In this document: piece by piece, positions 1 to 5,160 of the stretch
Position numbering within the stretch: position 1 is the stretch's first letter
Layout: the number at the start of each line of letters is the position of its first letter
Source: JAYSRU01 sp043720875
GTDB lineage: Bacteria; Bacteroidota; Bacteroidia; Flavobacteriales_D; Crocinitomicaceae
Length of the DNA: 5,160 nucleotides
Assembly (NCBI GenBank): GCA_043720875.1
Contig: JAYSRU010000096.1
Coordinates: 1 to 5,160, forward strand
Direction: 5' to 3'
Translations under genes and position numbers: made by a program
The notes under the pieces: generated by a model
The model's input: the letters and a program-made list of their open reading frames with translations, nothing else
Database searches by the model: none
Told to the model about the DNA's origin: nothing

Positions 1-1518
1 GTAGGGGTTGCGGGTTCTGGTTTAGCTAACACAAACACGCCTGGAACATATACGTATTATGCGGCATGTGCAGCATCACCAACTTGTCGCACAGCTACAA
101 CATTTATTATAACACCTCAATCAGTTGCACCAACTTCAATTAGTGGAACAGGTAACGTTTGTAACGGAGCTATTGTTACTTTAGGCGTTGTTGGAGGTAC
201 ACTATCTGCTGGAGCAGTTTGGGAATGGTATTCAGGTTCATGTGGTGGTACTTTCTTAGGAAACGGAACATCAATCGTTGTTACCCCATCTGCTACAACA
301 ACTTATTACGTTCGTGCTTCAGCGGGTAGCGGATGTTTAGCTACTGTTTGTACAAGTGGAACATTAACATTGCCAACTGCGGGAACTGTCTTGGGAAATA
401 ACAATGACAATGCGACGTGTGTTGTGAATCAAAATGGATACATACACTTTTACCATTCAACAGGGAGATTATTGGCTTCAGTAAATTCATTAGGTCAAAA
501 TATGGGTAACGTAACCGTTACCTCTTATACTGGTGCTCCGGTAGATGTTCCTTCTTGTAATTCTGCAAGTTTTATGGCAACCGCTATGGGAAGACATTGG
601 GTGATTACTCCACAATTCCAACCAGTAACTCCAATCAACGTAATGCTACATTATGATCAATCAGAGTTCACTACACTTTCAACTGCAGCAAACGCCAACA
701 TTAGTCCATTTGACAATTTAGGGACAATAAATGACCTTAAGTTAAGTAAATACCCAGGGCCATTGAATGTTGACGCATTGGCTTCGAACAACTGTCCTGG
801 AAGTGGCGGAAGTGGCGGAACAACTATTCACAATCAATCTACTTCTGCTAACATCACAACGGTTTTACCAGGCTTCAGCGCAACAGGAAGATTCTCAAGA
901 TTTAGCATCCCAAGTTGTTCTGAGTTTTGGCTGCATGCTTCAACCAACAACAGTGCGTTAGCGGTAGAATTAATATCGTTTACAGCAAGCTGTGAAGCCA
1001 ATTCTGCTACTAAAATTCGTTGGAGCACAGCAAGTGAATCAAACTGTGAGAAATTTGTTGTACAGCGTGGTGACCTTAACGGAAACTGGTCTCTATTAGA
1101 TGAGGTATATTGTTTAGGTAGTTCTCAAGACATCAAAAATTACGAAGTAATTGATGCGCTACGTTTACCGGGTACATCTTTCTATCGCTTGATTCAAGTC
1201 GATATTGACGGTGTAGAAACGGTTTACGAAACAATCTCTGTTGCGTGTGATTATGACGATTTAACCATGTATGCTTTCCCTAATCCAGCAAAAGATAATT
1301 TTTCAGTACACGTGTTAAGCGACAAGAGCGTTGGAACAGCGGTAGTAGAATTATCTGATATCACAGGTAAAATTGTTGATGTAAAAGAAGTGAATATCGA
1401 AAAGGGCCAAACATTAATTCCTTTTGATACACACGAATTAAGTTCAGGCTCTTACATGCTTACTGTTAAGAACATGCAAGATGAATTGAAGCCAATTAAA
1501 ATAATCATTCAAAAATAA
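1..1518 (+). CDS. Modular secreted protein, C-terminal part: Ig-like, FnIII-like and T9SS sorting domains (5' end outside window)
   Basis: The frame is open from base 1 to the TAA at 1516-1518, giving 505 visible residues; the true start lies upstream. Residues 1-40 look like the tail of one Ig-like module. Residues about 44-122 form a further module with VCNG (53-56), WEWY (74-77) and TYYVRA (101-106), the pattern of tandem Ig-like repeats in Bacteroidota surface proteins. Residues about 124-262 are a beta-rich module containing HFYHSTGRLLASVN (149-162) and GRHWVITPQFQP (197-208). I recognise this as recurring in T9SS cargos but cannot name it. A GSGGSGG linker (267-273) follows. Residues about 320-415 are FnIII-like (VELISFTA, WSTASE, FYRLIQVDIDG). 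Residues 423-505 are a T9SS type A sorting domain (FPNP at 426-429, SGSYML near 482), which should direct export across the outer membrane and surface attachment or release. At least a dozen cysteines suggest disulfides. The ligand or enzymatic role is unknown; adhesin is a guess. A TTG at 370 is internal, not the start. Confidence 0.9.
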   Translation, partial: VGVAGSGLANTNTPGTYTYYAACAASPTCRTATTFIITPQSVAPTSISGTGNVCNGAIVTLGVVGGTLSAGAVWEWYSGSCGGTFLGNGTSIVVTPSATTTYYVRASAGSGCLATVCTSGTLTLPTAGTVLGNNNDNATCVVNQNGYIHFYHSTGRLLASVNSLGQNMGNVTVTSYTGAPVDVPSCNSASFMATAMGRHWVITPQFQPVTPINVMLHYDQSEFTTLSTAANANISPFDNLGTINDLKLSKYPGPLNVDALASNNCPGSGGSGGTTIHNQSTSANITTVLPGFSATGRFSRFSIPSCSEFWLHASTNNSALAVELISFTASCEANSATKIRWSTASESNCEKFVVQRGDLNGNWSLLDEVYCLGSSQDIKNYEVIDALRLPGTSFYRLIQVDIDGVETVYETISVACDYDDLTMYAFPNPAKDNFSVHVLSDKSVGTAVVELSDITGKIVDVKEVNIEKGQTLIPFDTHELSSGSYMLTVKNMQDELKPIKIIIQK

Positions 1519-1523
1519 TAGAT

Positions 1524-1871
1524 ATGAAAAACGTAATTATAGCATTGTCATTAATTTTTAGCGCTTCAACGAGTTTTGGTCAAACCGAACCGGTTGCTAA
1601 AACTGCGGTTGAATTACAAACGCAAGAGTTGGTTGATTTTTATCACCTTGACAAAGAAAAGGCAGCGGTTGTATTAAAAGCAAATACTATTTGTGCTTCA
1701 AAGATTGCAGCATTAACTGCAGACACTCAAATGAAAAAGGAAGTTATCGAAGAAGGCATACAGTATAACAAAGATTTAAGATTGGCCACTATCTTTAATC
1801 TACTTACGGTAGAACAAAAAGATTTGTACAAAGAGTTTCAATATAGGTCTAAATACAACGTCACAAAATAA
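1524..1871 (+). CDS. Small exported helical protein with LTxxQ-like motifs, function unknown
   Basis: A 115-residue protein begins with ATG five bases after the upstream stop codon, so it is almost certainly cotranscribed with the T9SS protein. Residues 1-19 form a typical signal peptide: a Lys near the N-terminus, the hydrophobic run VIIALSLIFSAS, and a probable cleavage before Gln20, the common Bacteroidota FGQ pattern. The mature part is charged and predicted mostly helical. It has two similar motifs, YHLDKEKAAVVL (40-51) and LLTVEQKDLYKEF (93-105). These resemble the paired LTxxQ motifs of Spy/CpxP-type periplasmic proteins and of many small Bacteroidota exported proteins. This resemblance is an inference from pattern and size, not proof of homology. 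One cysteine (57) is present and there is no lipobox. A periplasmic accessory or chaperone role for the neighbouring exported protein is possible but not shown. No Shine-Dalgarno is visible; translation may be coupled to the preceding gene. Confidence 0.85.
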   Translation: MKNVIIALSLIFSASTSFGQTEPVAKTAVELQTQELVDFYHLDKEKAAVVLKANTICASKIAALTADTQMKKEVIEEGIQYNKDLRLATIFNLLTVEQKDLYKEFQYRSKYNVTK

Positions 1872-1891
1872 TCTTATTACGCTATATAATG

Positions 1892-1921
1892 AGCCTCGTA
1901 CTGATAGTGCGAGGCTTTTTT
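1892..1921 (+). terminator. Intrinsic terminator of the T9SS protein / small exported protein unit
   Basis: The left arm 1892-1902 pairs with 1906-1916 around the loop GAT (1903-1905). The stem is 11 bp with a single T-G wobble (1899/1909) and a GC-rich base (AGCCTCG/CGAGGCT), and it runs straight into a T tract at 1916-1921. It starts 20 bases after the stop codon of the small exported protein. This is a classical rho-independent terminator for the + strand. Confidence 0.93.
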
Positions 1922-1985
1922 GTGGTTTGCTATTTTCATACAATAAATTATTTGTGAGATTAGGTCATTAATTTTTTTTGCATTC

Positions 1986-2014
1986 TTGCAATACGTTTGT
2001 TTTAGCTACATTTG
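1986..2014 (+). promoter_or_regulatory. Bacteroidota-type promoter for the aldehyde dehydrogenase gene
   Basis: TACATTTG at 2007-2014 matches the Bacteroidota -7 consensus TAnnTTTG exactly. A TTG at 1986-1988 is a -33 candidate with an 18-base spacer. The start codon at 2041 is 26 bases beyond the -7 element, giving a short A-rich 5' leader with no Shine-Dalgarno, as is usual in this phylum. The element lies after the upstream terminator, so it probably drives the dehydrogenase gene alone. The 14-base inverted repeat at 1978-1991 (TTGCA-TTCT-TGCAA) overlaps the -33 element. Confidence 0.75.
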
Positions 2015-2040
2015 TACTTTAAAATAAAAACACTTACAAA

Positions 2041-3585
2041 ATGGCTGATTTACAAATATCAGAAATACTTTCTCAATTGGGAATCGAAGCGCAAAACAGA
2101 GGTGCTTCAACTGGATCATACTGGTTACATACGCGCGGAACACAAATTGATTCTTTTTCTCCGGTGGATGGAAAAGTAATTGCTTCTGTTTCTTCCGCTT
2201 CTGAGGCTGATTATGAAGCAATCGTAATGAAGGCACAAGAAGCTTTTAAGGTTTGGCGTGCTATGCCAGCTCCAAAACGAGGAGAAATTGTTCGTCAATT
2301 AGCAGAACGTATTCGTTTTTATAAAGAACCACTTGGAAAATTGGTTTCATTAGAAATGGGAAAATCTTTGCAAGAAGGTTATGGCGAGGTGCAAGAAATG
2401 ATAGATATTTGTGATTTTGCAGTTGGAATGTCACGTCAATTGTATGGTTTAACGATGCACTCGGAACGTCCAAATCACCGTATGTATGAACAATATCATC
2501 CACTAGGAATTGTAGGAATTATTTCTGCATTTAATTTCCCTGTTGCGGTTTGGAATTGGAATACTGCTTTGGCTTGGATTTGTGGTGATGTTTGTATTTG
2601 GAAACCATCCGAAAAAACTCCGCTAACAGCTATCGCTTGTCAAAAAATTACAGAAGAAGTTTTTACCGCTAATGGAGTTCCAGAAGGTGTTTCTTGTTTA
2701 TTAATTGGTGGACCAGAATTGGGTCAATTAATGTCTGCAGACAAACGCATTCCTTTAATATCGGCAACGGGTTCTACACGTATGGGTAAAGCGGTAAGTG
2801 CTGAAGTGGGCGCAAGATTAGGGACTTCTTTATTAGAATTAGGAGGAAATAATTCGATCATCGTTACGCCAAGTGCGGACTTAAAAGTAATTGTTCCTGG
2901 AGCTGTTTTTGGAGCTGTTGGAACTGCTGGTCAACGTTGTACATCTACGCGTAGATTGATTGTGCATGAAGACGTTTATGACGTGGTTAAGAATGCATTA
3001 GTAAGTGCTTATGGACAACTAAAAATAGGAAATCCCTTGGATGAAAACAATCACGTTGGGCCATTAATTGATCAAGCAGCGGTTGCCATGTATGAAGAAG
3101 CGTTGGTAAAGGTTGTACAAGAAGGAGGAAGTCTAATCGTTGATGGCGGTGTTTTAACTGGACCAGGCTACGAAAGTGGATGTTATGTGAAACCTGTTAT
3201 AGCTGAGGCAAAAAACAGTTATGCTATTGTTCAACATGAAACATTTGCTCCAATTTTATATTTGATGAAATACAGTGGTAGTGTTGAAAATGCTATTGCA
3301 ATTCAAAATGATGTTCCACAAGGATTGTCTTCTGCAATTATGACCAATAATTTAAAAGAAGCTGAAGCGTTTTTAGCGTCTTCTGGTTCTGACTGTGGTA
3401 TTGCTAACGTAAATATTGGTACTTCTGGTGCCGAAATTGGCGGTGCTTTTGGAGGAGAGAAGGAAACTGGTGGAGGCCGTGAATCTGGATCTGATGCTTG
3501 GAAAGTGTACATGAGAAGACAAACAAACACAATTAATTATGGCGATAGTTTGCCATTAGCACAAGGAATTAAGTTTGATTTATAG
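2041..3585 (+). CDS. amaB: ALDH7-family (antiquitin) aldehyde dehydrogenase, probable alpha-aminoadipic semialdehyde / piperideine-6-carboxylate dehydrogenase
   Basis: This 514-residue protein has the full length of the family. It should oxidise alpha-aminoadipate semialdehyde, in equilibrium with piperideine-6-carboxylate, to alpha-aminoadipate using NAD+, a step of lysine and pipecolate breakdown in the cytoplasm. There is no signal peptide. Visible motifs in order are: PAPKRGEIVRQ (76-86); SLEMGK (103-108); AFNFPVA (163-169) with oxyanion Asn165; WKPSE (187-191) with cofactor-binding Lys188; the Rossmann turn TGSTRMGK (243-250); LLELGGNN (264-271) with general-base Glu266; GQRC (297-300) with nucleophile Cys300; and HETFAP (399-404). 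The C-terminus carries GAEIGGAFGGEKETGGGR (463-480) and PLAQGIKF (505-512), hallmarks of ALDH7A1. Glu119 and Arg299 align with the human ALDH7A1 residues Glu121 and Arg301 that bind the aminoadipate end of the substrate, which favours this substrate over a generic aldehyde. The gene has its own promoter and terminator, with no lysine-pathway neighbour in view. The symbol amaB (pcd in some species) rests on family recognition. Confidence 0.93.
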   Translation: MADLQISEILSQLGIEAQNRGASTGSYWLHTRGTQIDSFSPVDGKVIASVSSASEADYEAIVMKAQEAFKVWRAMPAPKRGEIVRQLAERIRFYKEPLGKLVSLEMGKSLQEGYGEVQEMIDICDFAVGMSRQLYGLTMHSERPNHRMYEQYHPLGIVGIISAFNFPVAVWNWNTALAWICGDVCIWKPSEKTPLTAIACQKITEEVFTANGVPEGVSCLLIGGPELGQLMSADKRIPLISATGSTRMGKAVSAEVGARLGTSLLELGGNNSIIVTPSADLKVIVPGAVFGAVGTAGQRCTSTRRLIVHEDVYDVVKNALVSAYGQLKIGNPLDENNHVGPLIDQAAVAMYEEALVKVVQEGGSLIVDGGVLTGPGYESGCYVKPVIAEAKNSYAIVQHETFAPILYLMKYSGSVENAIAIQNDVPQGLSSAIMTNNLKEAEAFLASSGSDCGIANVNIGTSGAEIGGAFGGEKETGGGRESGSDAWKVYMRRQTNTINYGDSLPLAQGIKFDL

Positions 3586-3605
3586 TCAACATTAATCTAA
3601 TACTC

Positions 3606-3638
3606 AATCCCGATACAATGATTTGTATCGGGATTTTT
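3606..3638 (+). terminator. Intrinsic terminator of the aldehyde dehydrogenase gene
   Basis: A perfect 13-bp stem pairs 3606-3618 with 3623-3635 around the loop TGAT (3619-3622). Its core is TCCCGATACAA/TTGTATCGGGA, followed by a T tract ending at 3638. It begins 20 bases after the dehydrogenase stop codon, the same spacing as the terminator at 1892. Confidence 0.94.
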
Positions 3639-3648
3639 GTTTTAATGC

Positions 3649-3677
3649 TCGCTCACTGAGCTTGGCGAAGTGAGCGA
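3649..3677. repeat. REP-like palindromic element, copy 1
   Basis: The arms TCGCTCACT (3649-3657) and AGTGAGCGA (3669-3677) are a perfect 9-bp inverted repeat enclosing an 11-base centre. The core TGAGCTTGGCGAAGT (3657-3671) differs at one position from the core of a second copy at 5021-5035. From general knowledge, short intergenic palindromes with a TGAGCTTGTCGAAG core are scattered through many bacterial genomes as REP-like sequences. The element lies just after a terminator, a usual site for such repeats. No REP-associated transposase gene is in the window. Confidence 0.7.
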
Positions 3678-3696
3678 ACATAGAATCTATAAAAAA

Positions 3697-3726
3697 TTGA
3701 ATATCTAGAATAAATCGTTAATTTCG
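3697..3726 (+). promoter_or_regulatory. Possible promoter for the beta-propeller gene
   Basis: TAATTTCG at 3719-3726 matches the TAnnTTTG -7 consensus with one mismatch. TTG at 3697-3699 is spaced 19 bases upstream, which suits a -33 element. It would give a leader of roughly 125 bases before the ATG at 3860, containing the hairpins at 3743-3790 and 3798-3819. The match is imperfect in AT-rich DNA, so this is tentative. Confidence 0.35.
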
Positions 3727-3742
3727 TGCGAATAACGGTAAA

Positions 3743-3790
3743 CTAGTCGCTTTGAATCTTGAAGACTTGTAGATAATTCAATACGACTAG
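3743..3790. repeat. Nested inverted repeat (hairpin) in the spacer before the beta-propeller gene
   Basis: CTAGTCG (3743-3749) pairs with CGACTAG (3784-3790). After a 2x2 internal loop, TTGAAT (3752-3757) pairs with ATTCAA (3776-3781). Together this gives 13 bp around an 18-base apical loop. A second, smaller stem follows at once: TAGTGGA (3798-3804) with TCCACTA (3813-3819) and an 8-base loop. No T tract follows either, so they are not terminators. They may be leader RNA structure or the end of a non-autonomous element. I do not recognise a known riboswitch or ncRNA. Confidence 0.5.
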
Positions 3791-3807
3791 AATAAGATAG
3801 TGGAGAC
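3784..3807 (+). repeat. Short dispersed repeat CGACTAGAATAA...TGGAGAC, copy 1
   Basis: The 12-mer CGACTAGAATAA (3784-3795) and TGGAGAC (3801-3807) recur in the same order at 5116-5134, where the five intervening bases GATAG are absent. The shorter CTAGAATAA also occurs at 3705-3713. In both spacers the 12-mer follows a REP-like core, by 112 bases here and by 80 in the second spacer. Confidence 0.55.
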
Positions 3808-3859
3808 CAGCGTCCACTAAAAATAAAAGGCAAAAGATAAGGAATTTAAAATTTATAAA

Positions 3860-4978
3860 ATGAAAAAATTACAGCTACTATCTCTATTAATACTTCCGTT
3901 TTGTGGACTACTTTCAAATTCCATTTATGCGCAATTCGACAAAATGTTAGTTGGAGACAATAACAATGGTCAAATTGTAGTATCCAATATTAACGGAACT
4001 GCTCTGGACACATTAAATTTGCCAATTAATCAATCTTTCTATGATGCAGATGTTGACCAAATAAATCAAAATATATTTTTCTCCCACTATTGGGGAATAT
4101 ATAAAATGAATTATGACGGCTCGGCATTTGACACGCTTGTTTATGATGCTGCAGGAAGTTATAGTGATGGAATTGCAGTTGATGCTGCTGGGGGATATTT
4201 ATATTGGGCAGCAATGCAGCAAAAGAAAATATATAGATCAGATTTAAATGGATTGAACATTACAACGCTCTATACTGCGGCAGGATTTGTAACTGATATT
4301 GATTTAGATTTAATAAATAACAAGATTTACTTTGGTCAGTGGTTTTCAAGTGCAAGAGGACTTTTTAGCATTGATTTGAACGGAAACAATCTTGATACAA
4401 TCGTAACTTCGGGATATGATGTGCATTTTATTGGACTGGATATTCCAAATAGTAAGATTTATTTTTCTGACGATGCACTTGCTAAAGGTAGACGCATAAA
4501 TTATGACGGAACAAACGACACGCTAATTTATAATTTTCAAGCAGGCGGTTTTTTTGTGGATACAGCCAATTCGTATTTATACACATCTGATATGATAAAT
4601 AATAACATTGTGTTTTCTGACTTAAACGGAAACAATCCTACTAATGTTTTTCCAAATACTACGCTAGCTTCGCCACACGGACCGGTATTGTATTCAACAT
4701 CTTCAGCAGGGATTGAAAATAGTTTAAAAAATAGCGATCAAACGACAATTTACCCAAATCCTTTTTCTACGGAGACAATTTTACACACAGACAATGTTCT
4801 AACAAATGCAAGTTTGACCATTTTCAATACGTACGGTCAAGCCATTAAAGAAATGAATCAACTGTTTGGTGAAACAATTATTTTGCAACGAGACAACCTG
4901 CCAAGCGGAGTATATTTTATTCACCTTACGCAGGACAACAAATTAATCTCGACGTTAAAAATGGTAATTACTGATTAA
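3860..4978 (+). CDS. Exported six-bladed YWTD-like beta-propeller protein with T9SS sorting domain
   Basis: A 372-residue protein starts with a signal peptide (Lys2-Lys3, hydrophobic core LLSLLILPFCGLL, probable cleavage after IYA at 24). Residues about 28-280 contain six repeats of 40-44 residues. Each has a strand followed by an N/D-G turn: glycines at 46, 87, 131, 175, 217 and 257, in contexts such as NINGTALDTL, NYDGSAFDTL and DLNGNNLDTI. The segments between carry YWTD-like strands (YLYWA, KIYFG, KIYFSD, YLYTSD). This is the pattern of LDL-receptor class B propellers, predicting one closed six-bladed ring, probably for protein or glycan binding; no catalytic residues are evident. Residues about 296-372 are a T9SS type A sorting domain (YPNPF 298-302, LPSGVYFIHL 347-356). 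The protein should therefore leave by the Sec and then the T9SS route to the surface or medium. The start ATG follows an AT-rich leader; AAGG at 3838-3841 is too far upstream to be an effective ribosome binding site. The gene appears monocistronic. Confidence 0.9.
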   Translation: MKKLQLLSLLILPFCGLLSNSIYAQFDKMLVGDNNNGQIVVSNINGTALDTLNLPINQSFYDADVDQINQNIFFSHYWGIYKMNYDGSAFDTLVYDAAGSYSDGIAVDAAGGYLYWAAMQQKKIYRSDLNGLNITTLYTAAGFVTDIDLDLINNKIYFGQWFSSARGLFSIDLNGNNLDTIVTSGYDVHFIGLDIPNSKIYFSDDALAKGRRINYDGTNDTLIYNFQAGGFFVDTANSYLYTSDMINNNIVFSDLNGNNPTNVFPNTTLASPHGPVLYSTSSAGIENSLKNSDQTTIYPNPFSTETILHTDNVLTNASLTIFNTYGQAIKEMNQLFGETIILQRDNLPSGVYFIHLTQDNKLISTLKMVITD

Positions 4979-4985
4979 TATGATC

Positions 4986-5003
4986 TTGGTGCTATCTCAC
5001 CAA
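4986..5003 (+). other. Short hairpin after the beta-propeller gene, weak terminator candidate
   Basis: TTGGTG (4986-4991) pairs with CACCAA (4998-5003) around a 6-base loop, eight bases after the stop codon. The sequence that follows is TAAAAATCCC, with no T tract, so it falls short of the two clear terminators in this window. It may stabilise the 3' end of the mRNA. Confidence 0.35.
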
Positions 5004-5014
5004 TAAAAATCCCT

Positions 5015-5040
5015 GTTCATTGAGCTTGTCGAAGTTCAAC
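5015..5040. repeat. REP-like element, copy 2
   Basis: The core TGAGCTTGTCGAAGT (5021-5035) matches 14 of 15 bases of copy 1 (3657-3671). Flanks GTTCAT and TCAAC surround it. Pairing is weaker than in copy 1: TTGA (5020-5023) with TCAA (5036-5039), and CTT (5025-5027) with AAG (5032-5034). Like copy 1 it sits shortly after a stop codon, here 36 bases. Confidence 0.6.
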
Positions 5041-5115
5041 TTACAGAGCTTTTTAGGCGCCAGACAGAACGTATAAATATATTCCTAACTTAGAAATCTT
5101 AGTGTATATAAACTG

Positions 5116-5134
5116 CGACTAGAATAATGGAGAC
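5116..5134 (+). repeat. Short dispersed repeat CGACTAGAATAA-TGGAGAC, copy 2
   Basis: CGACTAGAATAA (5116-5127) is followed directly by TGGAGAC (5128-5134). This is an exact match to the two blocks at 3784-3795 and 3801-3807 in the previous spacer, without the GATAG insert. It overlaps the possible start codon at 5127. Confidence 0.5.
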
Positions 5135-5160
5135 AACACCGGAACATATTGCACGAATGG
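5127..5160 (+). CDS. Possible start of a further gene, cut by the window edge
   Basis: An ATG at 5127-5129 opens a frame reading METTPEHIARM up to the window end, with no stop in 11 codons. That is too short to be evidence of coding. Against it, the ATG is made by the repeat shared with 3784-3807, where the aligned frame (GTG GAG ACC ...) ends at a TAA after six codons. The real gene, if any, may start further right. No family can be suggested. Confidence 0.25.
   Translation, partial: METTPEHIARM

Noticed and set aside
370..372. TTG as the start codon of a 382-residue protein
   Set aside because: The same frame is open back to base 1 and encodes Ig-like sequence there (WEWYSG, TYYVRA), so the TTG is an internal leucine codon.
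834..1028. Minus-strand open frame of 64 codons
   Set aside because: It lies inside the strongly supported T9SS protein gene, shows no recognisable domain, and reads as an antisense shadow. The same applies to 2006-2236, 2261-2503, 3303-3530 and 4026-4214 on the minus strand and to 767-961 on the plus strand.
3714..3790. Integron attC-like site, suggested by CGTTA/TAACG and the nested hairpin
   Set aside because: The core sites RYYYAAC and GTTRRRY are not present at the ends of the hairpin, and no integrase or cassette array is seen.
3799..3821. Degenerate gene start (GTG GAG ACC ...) matching the possible start at 5127
   Set aside because: It reaches a stop after six codons, and the shared sequence is explained as well by a short non-coding repeat.
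3838..3841. AAGG as a Shine-Dalgarno sequence for the gene at 3860
   Set aside because: It ends 18 bases before the ATG, too far for normal use, and Bacteroidota genes usually lack strong Shine-Dalgarno sites.
4986..5010. Intrinsic terminator for the beta-propeller gene
   Set aside because: The stem is only 6 bp and is followed by A-rich rather than T-rich sequence. It is kept only as a weak hairpin.

Overview
The window looks like chromosomal DNA from a marine or freshwater member of the Bacteroidota, probably Flavobacteriales or a related order. Three things point there. Two secreted proteins end in type IX secretion (T9SS) type A sorting domains. The base composition is AT-rich, with A-rich leaders and no clear Shine-Dalgarno sequences. 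One promoter has the Bacteroidota-type -7 element TAnnTTTG. All genes are on the + strand.

Bases 1-1921 are the end of a secretion unit. It starts with the C-terminal 505 codons of a large modular surface or extracellular protein: Ig-like modules, an unnamed beta-rich module, an FnIII-like module and a T9SS sorting domain. Five bases later comes a small exported helical protein with LTxxQ-like motifs. A strong intrinsic terminator closes the unit. Bases 1922-3638 hold a stand-alone metabolic gene with its own promoter and terminator. It is a full-length aldehyde dehydrogenase of the ALDH7/antiquitin type (alpha-aminoadipic semialdehyde / piperideine-6-carboxylate dehydrogenase, lysine catabolism). 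Bases 3639-3859 are a non-coding spacer with a REP-like palindrome, a nested hairpin and a short repeat. Bases 3860-4978 encode a second T9SS cargo, an exported protein predicted to be a six-bladed beta-propeller of the LDL-receptor YWTD-like class. Bases 4979-5160 are a second spacer that repeats the architecture of the first: a REP-like core, then the 12-mer CGACTAGAATAA, then TGGAGAC. A possible start codon of a further gene lies at the right edge.

The genes do not form one pathway. The two T9SS cargos and the small exported protein share an envelope or extracellular destination, and the dehydrogenase is an independently transcribed housekeeping or catabolic enzyme between them. I see no convincing new multi-gene system here. 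The least explained signal is the shared architecture of the two spacers (3649-3819 and 5015-5134).
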